A DNA stretch of 39,290 nt. Source: a virus. Position numbers and translations under genes: made by a program. Below, in pieces: positions 6,490-14,540 of the stretch. Numbering within the stretch: position 1 is the first letter of the stretch; each line of letters begins with the position of its first letter. The stretch spans positions 1 to 39,290 of IMG/VR virus record IMGVR_UViG_3300035698_035383. The stretch is one strand, 5' to 3'. Under the pieces are notes generated by a model, which made no database searches, was not told the origin of the DNA, and worked only from the letters and a program-made list of their open reading frames with translations.

Positions 6490-8544
6490 ATGAATAAAAC
6501 GCTAGAGATGGCGATTCAATACGTGAACTCAGGATTCAAGGTTCTGCCTTGTTATCCTAACGGCAAGAGGCCAGACGGTGACCTGGTACCCCACTCGTTC
6601 TACGATGCTTCCGACGATGAGGAAATCGTAGCCGAGTGGTGGACTAAGAAGCCTGACGCTAACTTAGCCTTAAGCACTGAAGGTTTGATTGTTGTTGACG
6701 TGGACATGATTGACCGGGCTAAGGAGATTGAGAATCCCTGGCCCCCTCATGTCAGTAGGGAGTTGATGCAGGGGGCGGTTGCTAAGTCTCCCAGCGGTGG
6801 GACTCATTACTTTTTCAAGAAGCCTGATTGGTTAGAAATTGGCATCTCAGCCGGTAAGGTGGCTAAAGGTGTCGATATCCGGACTGATGGCGGGATTATT
6901 CTTGTTGCCCCTTCAACAGTTAACGGTAAGGCTTACGAGTGGGTTCAAGGGTTTGAGCTTAGTAACGATTTACCCGAGCCGCCTGCCTGGTTGATTAAGG
7001 ATCTTGAGAAGAGAAGTTCTGTTCCGGTTGATTTAGGTGGAGAGGGAAACCGGATTCCCAAAGGCCAGCAGCATGACACGCTGTTTCGGTTTGCTTGTGC
7101 AATGCGGCGGAATGGTGCTTCCGCAACAGAAATCAATGCTGCCTTGCAAGTCATCAACCAGGAACGATGTGCGGAGCCAGGGACTTACGAAGCAATTGAG
7201 CGAATCGCCAAGGATGCCGGGAAGTATGAGCCTGATCAATTTACCGTGGCAGTTGTTGAAGACCATTTTAGTCAGGATTTCGGAACCAAAAAAGGCAACT
7301 CCGATATTTCCGATCCTGGCCTGTTACCGAAAGAGCTCTTAGCGGTTCCGGGCTTCATTGGTGACGTGATGAAGTTTAATTTAGAGGGAGCCATTAAGCC
7401 ACAACCGGAATTAGCCCTGAGTGCTGCATTATGTCTTCTGAGTGTGCTTACAGGCCGTAAGATTGCGGATGAGTACGACACCCGAACGAACGTGTATTGC
7501 TTGGGGGTTTGTCAATCTGGTGGCGGTAAGGAGCGAGCCCGACAGGTTAATAAGCGAATCCTTCAGGAAATCGGAGCAGATAAATTGATAGGGCCGGAGG
7601 GTATTGGCTCCCATGCTGGTCTGGTGACCTCAATTTCTGAAAGTAAGGCAGCGTTATACCAGCTTGACGAAATCGGGAGATTCTTAAAAACGGTGAGTGG
7701 GGCTTCTGCTGCTCCCCACCTTTACAACATTGTTACCGTCTTCATGAAGCTGTTTACATCGGCTAATTCGCTGTATATCGGGGATGCTTACGCAGACAGT
7801 ACGAAGGTAAAGCAAATCAACCAGCCCCATGCGGCGATGTATGGAACCACGGTCCCCCAGTCGCTTTACGAAGGGCTGACTACTGAAAGTTTAACAGATG
7901 GCTTCCTATCGCGAATCATGGTCTTTGAGGCCAGCAACAATGACCCGGAAACACAAAGGATTCAAAGCAAACCAATCCCCGAAAGAATTCTTAGTGCTGC
8001 AAAGTATTGGTTTGAATTCAATCCGGGTGGTAACCTGAGTTCTGAAAATCCACAGCCATTAGTTGTAGAGAATACCATCGAAGCTGAAAAGGTTTTCCGA
8101 GCGTTGGACGAGCAAATTAAGGTCGAACGCAGCAGCAATAATGCTGTGATCCTGAGTCAATGGACACGCACCAGCGAGAAGGCCCGCAAGCTTGCTTTAC
8201 TTTACTCCTGCTCTAAGAATTTCATGTACCCTGAGATCGACGAGGTTGCCGCTGAGCGGGCTTGTGAGCTGAGTAAGTATCTCACTCGCAAAATCCTTTT
8301 CGTCTCGTCTGAGTGGATTGCAGAGACTCAGTTCGAGGGTAAATGTAAGCGGGCATTCCGAGCAATTAAAGCGGCTGGAAAACCGGGAGTATCCAAGGCG
8401 GATTATTGTCACCTTACGAAGCACCTGCAACGGCGAGAGCGTGACGAAATAATTGAGACACTTTTGGCGTCTGGACAAATCACGATGGAAACCATGCCGA
8501 CAAATGGGGCTCCGAAGACAATTTACAGATCAGTCAAAAAATAG
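6490..8544 (+). CDS. Bifunctional prim-pol / DUF3987 replication protein (684 aa)
   Basis: The N-terminal 180 residues match the bifunctional primase-polymerase domain: AIQYVNSGFKVLPCYPNGKRP, the catalytic D70-V-D72 in VVDVDM, SPSGGTHYFFKKP, and GVDIRTDGGIILVAPS. The C-terminal part matches DUF3987, with GVCQSGGGKERARQ as a Walker A-like loop (K347) and ALYQLDEIGRFLKT as a Walker B-like acidic strand. The loop has GGGKE where GxGKT/S would be standard, a change seen in this degenerate ATPase-like group from memory. It probably starts phage DNA replication by priming and helicase-like unwinding. An AGGA site precedes the ATG. Immediately downstream lies an iteron-rich candidate origin. Confidence 0.88.
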   Translation: MNKTLEMAIQYVNSGFKVLPCYPNGKRPDGDLVPHSFYDASDDEEIVAEWWTKKPDANLALSTEGLIVVDVDMIDRAKEIENPWPPHVSRELMQGAVAKSPSGGTHYFFKKPDWLEIGISAGKVAKGVDIRTDGGIILVAPSTVNGKAYEWVQGFELSNDLPEPPAWLIKDLEKRSSVPVDLGGEGNRIPKGQQHDTLFRFACAMRRNGASATEINAALQVINQERCAEPGTYEAIERIAKDAGKYEPDQFTVAVVEDHFSQDFGTKKGNSDISDPGLLPKELLAVPGFIGDVMKFNLEGAIKPQPELALSAALCLLSVLTGRKIADEYDTRTNVYCLGVCQSGGGKERARQVNKRILQEIGADKLIGPEGIGSHAGLVTSISESKAALYQLDEIGRFLKTVSGASAAPHLYNIVTVFMKLFTSANSLYIGDAYADSTKVKQINQPHAAMYGTTVPQSLYEGLTTESLTDGFLSRIMVFEASNNDPETQRIQSKPIPERILSAAKYWFEFNPGGNLSSENPQPLVVENTIEAEKVFRALDEQIKVERSSNNAVILSQWTRTSEKARKLALLYSCSKNFMYPEIDEVAAERACELSKYLTRKILFVSSEWIAETQFEGKCKRAFRAIKAAGKPGVSKADYCHLTKHLQRRERDEIIETLLASGQITMETMPTNGAPKTIYRSVKK

Positions 8545-8555
8545 CTAGTTTTGAC

Positions 8556-8581
8556 CTTATTTACTTATTTACCTTATTTAC
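8556..8581 (-). repeat. Three tandem iterons, minus orientation
   Basis: CTTATTTAC, the reverse complement of GTAAATAAG, occurs three times at 8-9 bp spacing starting 11 bases after the prim-pol stop codon. It faces the forward cluster 100 bases downstream. Confidence 0.8.
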
Positions 8582-8683
8582 CGGGGGTGTCCGACCCTGT
8601 TAGAGAGAGAAAACGGGAATTACGGAAAACACTATAAAAATAGGGAAATGTGTAAGAGTGAATAATCCAATGTAATGTAGGTG

Positions 8684-8718
8684 GTAAATAAGGTAAATAA
8701 GGTAAATAAGTAAATAAG
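8684..8718 (+). repeat. Four tandem iterons, plus orientation
   Basis: GTAAATAAG occurs at 8684, 8693, 8702 and 8710 at a 9, 9, 8 bp period, followed directly by an AT-only stretch. A fifth exact copy lies at 8787 with two variants after it. Confidence 0.85.
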
Positions 8719-8845
8719 TAATAATACATATATAAATATACTATATATATAGACTTTAACGCCTCTCTCAGCCTCTGGGGCGAGCGGTAAATAAGTGGGA
8801 AATAATGGGAAATAAGGTAGGTGTAAACTTGGCAACGTATACAAA

Positions 8846-9250
8846 ATGAAAGGAGAGAGGTTTATCGCAAAAAAGAAGAGATCAAAACGGATCAATGCAA
8901 ACGAGAAAGGAAAGCGGGGTGAGCGTGAATTAGCAAAAATGTTGCAAGCTCTTTTTGGTGCGGCCTGTCGGAGAGGCCAGCAGTATTCAGGAATTGAGGG
9001 CGAGGACGTTGTGGGTCTGGAAGGGATTCACATCGAATGCAAACGAGTCGAGAAACTCAATGTCCTAAACGCAGTTGAGCAAGCCGTCAGGGACGCAGCG
9101 GGTGACGTCATCCCGATAGTCTGCCATCGCAAGGATAAGAAGCCTTGGTTGATGACTGTAGAGCTCGCCTTGGTCCCCGAGCTTGTGGAAGTATTAAGCA
9201 AATTTACTAGACAGGATGAAACGTTAGCGTATGACAAAGCAGAAAAGTGA
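8846..9250 (+). CDS. PDDEXK-type endonuclease, probably Holliday-junction resolvase-like (134 aa)
   Basis: After a basic N-terminus comes the nuclease core: EKGKRGERELAKMLQALFGAACRRGQQYSG, then EGEDVVGLEGIHIECKRVEKLNVLNAV with the acidic residue and E-x-K of a PDDEXK active site, then a strand/helix with VICHRKDKKPWLMTVE. Phage proteins of this size in replication modules are often annotated as resolvase-like or VRR-NUC-like nucleases. The ATG at 8846 has no upstream ribosome site, while a strong AGGAGAGAGG lies just inside the frame with only a non-standard ATC (8864) at the proper distance. The true start is therefore uncertain. It overlaps the next gene by 20 bases. Confidence 0.8.
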   Translation: MKGERFIAKKKRSKRINANEKGKRGERELAKMLQALFGAACRRGQQYSGIEGEDVVGLEGIHIECKRVEKLNVLNAVEQAVRDAAGDVIPIVCHRKDKKPWLMTVELALVPELVEVLSKFTRQDETLAYDKAEK

Positions 9251-9644
9251 TATGAGAGATGCGAAGAAATTTATTGGACGAATTGAAGAGGCCCTTCAAG
9301 GAATACACGGACCCGATCAGGCGTGTATTGCACAGGCGGGAATCAGGGTGGTTGATACGCTGTTAAGAAAAAATACTGACTACGGTTCCAGTGCATGGAC
9401 TCAACCACTATTGGCCCCTGACCTGACACCCGAGCAAGGTATGCGTACCAGGATGTCCGACAAGGTTTCTCGGCTTAATGGTTTACTGGGTGGCAAGCAT
9501 GCACAGGTTGAAGAGTCAGTTACAGATACTTTCTTGGACCTGGCTGGGTATTCAATTTTGTATGTTGCTTATGGGATCAGAGAGGCGGACGGAAAGCAAG
9601 AGTTAGAACGTGGGCCTCGTGGTGGTTTTCGGGATTATGTGTGA
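9231..9644 (+). CDS. DUF1599-like (nucleotide modification associated domain 1) protein (137 aa)
   Basis: The core LLRKNTDYGSSAWTQPLL, RMSDKVSRLNGLL and VEESVTDTFLDLAGYSILY matches the DUF1599 family (nucleotide modification associated domain 1), small helical phage proteins related to all-alpha NTP pyrophosphohydrolase folds. They are thought to act on modified or non-canonical nucleotides. Start choices are the ATG at 9231, overlapping the nuclease gene by 20 bases, or an in-frame ATG at 9252 just past its stop. The domain begins after residue 20, so both retain it. Its place among replication genes supports a nucleotide-metabolism role; activity is inferred. Confidence 0.8.
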   Translation: MTKQKSDMRDAKKFIGRIEEALQGIHGPDQACIAQAGIRVVDTLLRKNTDYGSSAWTQPLLAPDLTPEQGMRTRMSDKVSRLNGLLGGKHAQVEESVTDTFLDLAGYSILYVAYGIREADGKQELERGPRGGFRDYV

Positions 9645-9917
9645 TTGAATATGGTAATTGAAGACCTTACGAAAGAGTGGGTTAATAAAACTTTTCCATC
9701 TAGGAAAATCCCTTACTCAATACAGGTTTGTAAGATACATGGAACGGCAATGAGTGTTTACACAACAGCAAGAAAAATCGATTTCGAATGCTTCACTGTT
9801 TCGGCAACACGGTACAGCTACTGCAAAGAGTGTAAGGAGAATAATAAATTGAATTCCGGAAAGTCGAGAGGTGAAATAAGTTTCAAAAGCTATTTTTTGT
9901 CGGCGTCCCAGAGTTAA
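9645..9917 (+). CDS. Small hypothetical protein with possible zinc-binding cysteines (90 aa)
   Basis: Begins at a TTG directly after the previous stop, or at the ATG at 9651. It contains CKIHG in the middle and a later CKECKE, so a treble-clef or zinc-ribbon fold with CxxH and CxxC ligands is possible. A basic residue-rich tail follows. Many phage recombination endonuclease-like or host-takeover peptides look like this, but no family is recognised. Confidence 0.45.
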   Translation: MNMVIEDLTKEWVNKTFPSRKIPYSIQVCKIHGTAMSVYTTARKIDFECFTVSATRYSYCKECKENNKLNSGKSRGEISFKSYFLSASQS

Positions 9918-9957
9918 TTTTAAACTAGTTACTATGCTGTAGTAATCGCATCTACCT

Positions 9958-9975
9958 CCCGTCAGGAATGACGGG
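9958..9975 (+). terminator. Hairpin with GGAA tetraloop between replication and lysis modules
   Basis: CCCGTCA and TGACGGG form a perfect 7-bp GC-rich stem closed by GGAA, a GNRA-type tetraloop. There is no T-run after it (TACAAAG), so it is either a Rho-assisted terminator, an mRNA-stabilising hairpin or a processing site. It lies in the 120-base gap that separates replication genes from the exported-protein genes. Confidence 0.4.
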
Positions 9976-10037
9976 TACAAAGTAACTGCAGGGCTAAGGC
10001 AGTGATCTTAAAATCTTAATTCGAGTTTATCTACTAA

Positions 10038-10343
10038 ATGACTGAGTCAGACTTTCAAAGCCGGGTTATAGAAACCCTTGGCGAGATCAAGCAGGACCAG
10101 ACCGAACTTTTTACGAAACTCGAACGTTGTATTAAAGACACTGCCTTAAATGCCCAAAAAATCGCCTCAGTTGAATTAGAACTTGGTGGCGATCGAGAAT
10201 ACGACGGACTTAGAACAAAGGTTTCTAAGCTGCAGTCTGCCTTGGCCCGGAATGCTTGGTATTGGTCAACGGCTGTAGGGGGCTTAATAACCGCTGCTCT
10301 TTCTTACGTGGTTAGTTTATTTACTGGATCCAACAATAATTGA
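10038..10343 (+). CDS. XhlA-like coiled-coil protein with C-terminal membrane segment (101 aa)
   Basis: Residues 1-70 form an amphipathic helix typical of coiled coils (RVIETLGEIKQDQTELFTKLERCI and GLRTKVSKLQSAL). Residues about 74-95 are one hydrophobic segment (WYWSTAVGGLITAALSYVVSLF), followed by a short polar tail. This matches the layout of hemolysin XhlA-type and other holin-associated phage proteins. It may help membrane permeabilisation or act as a spanin-like partner. It overlaps the next gene by one base (TGATG). Assignment rests on architecture and position. Confidence 0.6.
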   Translation: MTESDFQSRVIETLGEIKQDQTELFTKLERCIKDTALNAQKIASVELELGGDREYDGLRTKVSKLQSALARNAWYWSTAVGGLITAALSYVVSLFTGSNNN

Positions 10344-10963
10344 TGAGTGACGAGAAAATCATAGCAGGACTTGTAACCCTGCTACTTCTGCTTCCGTCTG
10401 GCCATGCTAACGAGACGGACCAAGCCAATCCGTTAGGCTCTTTGGGCGTTATTGAATTAACTCCCCCAGGCGATTTAGGAGCAACCCCCCAATCAACTTA
10501 CCCAAGAGTTGATTTCCCTCGCTCCTATCGCACTCACAATTGGACCGGCTGGAATAATCAAGGCTCTTGCGTGCATGCCTCAATGGTGATGCTTTTTCAC
10601 TGGCAAGGCCAACACGAGATTGCTAAATGGTGGCAAGTCAATCATTCAGGTGGTGCTACCTGGAGTTCGTTGAGTCAAGATTTTGATAATGCTGGCATTG
10701 ATTACGCTCAAGTCACTAATGGTGATGTTGAGTTTCTTGAGAAAGCAATTAAGACTAATCGTGGTGCTGGCGTAACAGTTCAAGGTGGGGCTCACATGGT
10801 CATTCTGTGCCACTTAGACAGCAAGTGGGCTGGTATTTTGGACAACAATGACCCCAACAAAATCCAATGGCGTACAAGAGATAGTTTTTTAAGAGAATGG
10901 CGGAACAGTAACGGCTGGGCCGTTGTTCCCATCATTTCTACTCCCCCAAAAAGGTTACTGTAA
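10343..10963 (+). CDS. Exported C39-like (papain-fold) cysteine peptidase, possible lysin (206 aa)
   Basis: The ATG at 10343 overlaps the preceding stop. Residues about 4-23 form a Sec-type signal sequence (KIIAGLVTLLLLLPSGHA) with an AxA-like cleavage site. The mature part has the C39-like pattern: WNNQGSCVHASMVML with candidate nucleophile C76, GGAHMVIL with candidate H151, and ILDNNDP supplying an Asn/Asp. These peptidases cut peptide substrates outside the cytoplasm, sometimes in phages as peptidoglycan-directed enzymes. Coupling to an XhlA-like gene suggests lysis, but processing of another exported protein is possible. Confidence 0.65.
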   Translation: MSDEKIIAGLVTLLLLLPSGHANETDQANPLGSLGVIELTPPGDLGATPQSTYPRVDFPRSYRTHNWTGWNNQGSCVHASMVMLFHWQGQHEIAKWWQVNHSGGATWSSLSQDFDNAGIDYAQVTNGDVEFLEKAIKTNRGAGVTVQGGAHMVILCHLDSKWAGILDNNDPNKIQWRTRDSFLREWRNSNGWAVVPIISTPPKRLL

Positions 10964-10966
10964 TAC

Positions 10967-11710
10967 ATGAAATTTCTTGGTCGTTTTATTCCTGCCTTAT
11001 GCTGTGGATTCATGGTTACGGCTGTGGCCTTTATAGTGGTCGCTGAAATCGCAGGAATGCCTGAAGCCACAAAACCCATCGCCACTGCCGAAAAGAAAAT
11101 CGACATTCCTAACAATACTGACAAATGGTTCTTGAGCCTGTTTTTACCGGACAAATGGGAACAGAACCAAGGGTCCGTGAACCTGGTAAAGCAATTCAGC
11201 GAATCCTACGAACGTCACGACTGGCGATTAGTTGATTTGAAGAATAAGACGGTTTTCCAAGTCTACAATGAGTCAGATCCACATTATCAAAACCTATTTA
11301 AAAATGCCTGTCCGGTTTTACCGTGTGTCGTGATTCAATCACCAGATGGCAAGGTTCGCTATAAGGCTTCTGGAACTAACATACCGAGCAAGCCAGGCGA
11401 GCTATCAAAGAGTATTGAGATGCTAAGTAAGAACGGCTGGAAAGCCCCACCCGTAACAGAAACCACTCAACGGCGTTTTAGGCGTAGAGACCGTTGTGGT
11501 CCTGATGGTTGCCCTGATGAGCAAAACACACGCCCTCTGATTGACAAGAAAAGGTTGTTGCCAAACCTGGACCTTATTCCAGACACCATCTTACCTGAAC
11601 CACTCAAGAAGCTCAAAGAGATTAAGCAGACCGCGAAGACAGCAGGTCAAGCAGGCGTAATTATTTTCTTCTCAATTGTAGCTTTTCTCTTATACAAACT
11701 CTTCGACTAA
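10967..11710 (+). CDS. Two-TM hypothetical protein with thioredoxin-like central region (247 aa)
   Basis: Hydrophobic segments at both ends (about residues 8-29, FIPALCCGFMVTAVAFIVVAE, and 226-245, GVIIFFSIVAFLLYKLF). Between them lies a soluble region with VKQFSESYERHDWRLVDLKN and CPVLPCVVIQSPDGKVRYKASG, a strand-turn pattern that recalls a thioredoxin fold with a CxxxxC pair rather than the canonical CxxC. A linker with CGPDGC and proline-rich stretches follows. It begins 3 bases after the peptidase gene and is likely cotranscribed. It may be an envelope-spanning lysis or periplasmic redox protein; function is not established. Confidence 0.5.
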   Translation: MKFLGRFIPALCCGFMVTAVAFIVVAEIAGMPEATKPIATAEKKIDIPNNTDKWFLSLFLPDKWEQNQGSVNLVKQFSESYERHDWRLVDLKNKTVFQVYNESDPHYQNLFKNACPVLPCVVIQSPDGKVRYKASGTNIPSKPGELSKSIEMLSKNGWKAPPVTETTQRRFRRRDRCGPDGCPDEQNTRPLIDKKRLLPNLDLIPDTILPEPLKKLKEIKQTAKTAGQAGVIIFFSIVAFLLYKLFD

Positions 11711-11736
11711 ACCACTCAACCCCAGAGGCAGCACTA

Positions 11737-12186
11737 ATGCTAGATTTTCTATTTAACGGCGGTGAGTTATCACCGATCATTTACGTCGTACTTGGTGCAG
11801 TTGCTGTATGGGCCCATCTTCGTAAGAAGAACAGACAGAATACAGATGGTACAATGGGTGATACCAGCGACACCCGATTTCAAGACATGCTTGACGACTT
11901 AGCGTTAGAGCTCAACAGGCTGACATCAAATCTGAAAGACACAGGCTTTACTGAGTTGGTCCGAGTGCTTGAGCAAGTGATTCCAATCACTAAAACGATG
12001 AAGTCAACGTCTGAATTGAAAACGTTTAAGAACGATATCAGGCGATTGAATGACACTCTGCAAGACCCCAATCAACGAGGTACAGAGATTGGGACCGTCG
12101 TCGAAAAAGAGTTAGCTCGTATCAGTGCTGACCCTGTCCAGAAAGCCAAGTTGCAAGAGACACTGAAGAAGAATGGTGTCGTTTAA
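11737..12186 (+). CDS. Single-TM hypothetical protein with helical soluble domain (149 aa)
   Basis: Residues about 10-28 (LSPIIYVVLGAVAVWAHL) form a membrane anchor. The rest is charged, helical and coiled-coil prone (MLDDLALELNRLTSNLKDTGF, FKNDIRRLNDTLQDPNQ). It follows the lysis-like genes and precedes the terminase, where a small terminase is often found, but the membrane segment argues against that role. GAGG lies 8-10 bases before the ATG. Function unknown. Confidence 0.55.
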   Translation: MLDFLFNGGELSPIIYVVLGAVAVWAHLRKKNRQNTDGTMGDTSDTRFQDMLDDLALELNRLTSNLKDTGFTELVRVLEQVIPITKTMKSTSELKTFKNDIRRLNDTLQDPNQRGTEIGTVVEKELARISADPVQKAKLQETLKKNGVV

Positions 12187-12243
12187 TCTAGGCGACTTCC
12201 TGTCACTGACGGCACAATATAGTACAGCATAGGTTCTCCCGAC

Positions 12244-12257
12244 CACTATATATAGTG
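12244..12257. promoter_or_regulatory. Perfect 14-bp palindrome before the terminase gene
   Basis: CACTATATATAGTG is fully self-complementary and is followed by TTTT. The 227-base gap upstream of the terminase has no supported gene. It could be an operator or promoter element controlling late genes, or a weak AT-rich hairpin. Position at the lysis/packaging boundary is the main reason to note it. Confidence 0.35.
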
Positions 12258-12413
12258 TTTTATGGCATTCGCAAGTACCAACTACAGAGGTAACTTTACG
12301 GTTACATGCGAGGCTGGCCAAACCGCTTAATTTTCCAGACTAAAACCCTGGACCGCTTTATTCTAACTCGCCTTGCTGGCTGAGTTTTATTCTCTGCTGA
12401 TACCAGGATTTTC

Positions 12414-14540
12414 ATGGTTGCCCCTGTCAATTCAGAAAAGACTTTTGCAGAGAAAGAAGCAGACAGGGCGAGAACCTGGTCAGCTGAAAGAGTCGCCGCT
12501 TCTCAGGATGTTTATGAGCAATTTGGAAAGATCATTGACCGTGGCCCGCTTGACTGGAATCGCCGTCATCGTGGCGAAGAGAACTTCATTGAGTTCTGTA
12601 ACACCTATGCTAAGGAAGCCTTCTTCCTTAAATGGTCATCAAACCATTACCGAGCGGCTGAATGCATTGAAGATGCAGTTAGAAGCGGGTCCACGTTTGC
12701 CTTTGCTATGCCTCGCGGATCGGGAAAAACCACACTAGCAAGATGGGCTGTCGTCTGGGCAATCCTGACAGGCTTATCACCTTACTCGGTTTTGATTGCG
12801 TCATCGCAGGCAACCGCACAAAAGCTACTTAAGAACTTAAAAACAACACTGCGATTCAATGAACTTTTGGCCGAAGATTTTCCAGAAGCTATCTTGCCTG
12901 TCCGACATATTAAGGGCGAAGCAAGAAAAGCGACCGGCCAGAAGTTCAAAGGCGAACCTACTCTGATCGAGTGGACCAAAACCGCAATCGTACTTGCGGC
13001 TATTCCTGTTGAGTATTCAAAGTGTAACTCGTCTGTCATTGACGTAACTGGTATCGAAGGAGAAATACGAGGACGGCAATACGAAAGGCCAGACGGTAAG
13101 ATTATCCGTCCTACTTTCACGCTATTGGATGACCCGCAAACCCGCGAGAGTGCGAAGTCAACCAAACAGTCATCAGACCGGGTAGACATCCTGGCGGGTG
13201 ACATCGCCTACATGGCCGGACCAACTACACCAATGGGTGTAGTAATGCCTTGCACAATTATTAAGCAAGGTGACATGGCCGCTCAGATGCTGGATAAGAA
13301 ACTTCATCCAGAGTGGCACGGTGAGATCACAAAGCTGATGGATTCGTTCCCGACGAATGAAAAGAAGTGGGAAGAATACCGAAACATCCAAGAGGAGAGC
13401 TTTGTAAACGGTGGCAATGGTGAAGAAGCTACTGAGTTTTACCGGCGTCATCAGTCGGTAATGGACGAGGGGGCCAGTGTCAGTTGGCCAGAACGATTTA
13501 AGGACACTGAAGTTTCAGCAATCCAGCACGCCATGAACCTGAAGTTCAAGGATGAGGACGCCTTTTTTGCTGAGTACCAGAATGAGCCACGAACCGGACA
13601 AGACGATGAAATCAATTTGATTTCTGCTGAGGCCCTTGCTCTCAGAATACTACCAAACTGCAAGAGAGGCGTTGTACCGGCTTACGCTACCAGGCTGACC
13701 GGTTTCATTGACTTGAGTAAGAAAGTCCTCTGGTGGGGCGTCTGTGCATGGGACGACGACTTTACCGGAACCATTGTTGACTACGGAATCTGGCCAGAGC
13801 AAAAGACACGATACAACACGCTGGCATCCTGCAAAGTAACCATGCAGATGAAAAGGCTTGGTACATCAAAAGAAGTTTACATTCAAACCGGTTTAGAAAA
13901 ACTTACTGATTACCTCATTATGGAAAGAGTCTGGAAGTCAGAAGCAAAAGTAATGTTTGATGTAGAAAGCCTCTTAATAGATGAGGGCTGGGAGCAACAG
14001 ATTGTCCATGCTTTCTACCGCAGATGTAAACACAAGGGAATCATAACACCTTCAAAAGGTCGTGGGATTAAAGTTAGTGGAAAACCTTTAAACGACCCGA
14101 ACACGCGACCTAAGCCCGGCGAAAAGAGAGGCAACCACTGGAAGGAAGCCCCGACCAAAACCGGTATCAGGTCAATTCAATTTGACACCAACTATTGGAA
14201 GTCATTCTTTCACCAGCGACTTGAGTGTGATGTAAAAGACAAATCGGCATTCACACTGTTCGACCAAAAACGACACTATCACAGAATGTTTAGCGAACAG
14301 GTCACCGCAGAATATTACAACGAATTGAAACATGAGGGAACAGGCAACACCAAACAGGAGTGGAGCCAGTATCCAGACAAACCAGACAACCACTTTCTAG
14401 ATGTCTGCGTTGGCAACTGTGTGGCGGCTTCCCGGCTGGGAGCAAAACTTCCCATCTTGGAGTCAGGTCCAAAAGCACAGGCTAAGAAGCAGTTGAAACC
14501 ATCCGAGCGACAAGCATTAAAACGGAAGCGTAAACGTTGA
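12414..14540 (+). CDS. terL: Phage terminase large subunit (708 aa)
   Basis: ATPase-nuclease that packages DNA into proheads. Walker A is MPRGSGKTT (P100-T107, with K105 and T106), and FTLLDDPQ (D239-D240) fits Walker B. Around residue 430 the nuclease half begins (TGFIDLSKKVLWWGVCAW supplies an acidic residue after a strand). Later DVESLLIDEGWEQQIV and HFLDVCVG supply further candidate acidic positions. The length is on the long side, as in GpA-like and related large terminases. No small terminase is recognised upstream. The ATG follows CAGGA. The TGA overlaps the TTG start of a small zinc-ribbon gene. Confidence 0.9.
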   Translation: MVAPVNSEKTFAEKEADRARTWSAERVAASQDVYEQFGKIIDRGPLDWNRRHRGEENFIEFCNTYAKEAFFLKWSSNHYRAAECIEDAVRSGSTFAFAMPRGSGKTTLARWAVVWAILTGLSPYSVLIASSQATAQKLLKNLKTTLRFNELLAEDFPEAILPVRHIKGEARKATGQKFKGEPTLIEWTKTAIVLAAIPVEYSKCNSSVIDVTGIEGEIRGRQYERPDGKIIRPTFTLLDDPQTRESAKSTKQSSDRVDILAGDIAYMAGPTTPMGVVMPCTIIKQGDMAAQMLDKKLHPEWHGEITKLMDSFPTNEKKWEEYRNIQEESFVNGGNGEEATEFYRRHQSVMDEGASVSWPERFKDTEVSAIQHAMNLKFKDEDAFFAEYQNEPRTGQDDEINLISAEALALRILPNCKRGVVPAYATRLTGFIDLSKKVLWWGVCAWDDDFTGTIVDYGIWPEQKTRYNTLASCKVTMQMKRLGTSKEVYIQTGLEKLTDYLIMERVWKSEAKVMFDVESLLIDEGWEQQIVHAFYRRCKHKGIITPSKGRGIKVSGKPLNDPNTRPKPGEKRGNHWKEAPTKTGIRSIQFDTNYWKSFFHQRLECDVKDKSAFTLFDQKRHYHRMFSEQVTAEYYNELKHEGTGNTKQEWSQYPDKPDNHFLDVCVGNCVAASRLGAKLPILESGPKAQAKKQLKPSERQALKRKRKR

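Larger units (their letters stand above)
8545..8845. other. Candidate phage replication origin with inverted iteron clusters
   Basis: The 301-base gap after the prim-pol gene holds clustered copies of the 9-mer GTAAATAAG in two orientations. Reverse-oriented copies lie at 8556-8564, 8564-8572 and 8573-8581. Forward copies lie at 8684, 8693, 8702 and 8710, plus 8787-8795 and two degenerate GGGAAATAA units to 8817. Between the forward groups is an alternating AT tract (8725-8752). Iterons, an AT-rich melting region and adjacency to the replicase are the usual hallmarks of a replication origin; function is inferred. Confidence 0.65.

Noticed and set aside
8632-8895. 87-residue minus frame across the iterons
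   Set aside because: Low-complexity Leu/Tyr/Phe translation produced by AT-rich repeats.
9985-10033. tRNA-Leu-like tail (CTTAAAA and TTCGAGT blocks) before 10038
   Set aside because: The anticodon and T stems do not pair over 5 bp and no acceptor stem is found, so at best a remnant.
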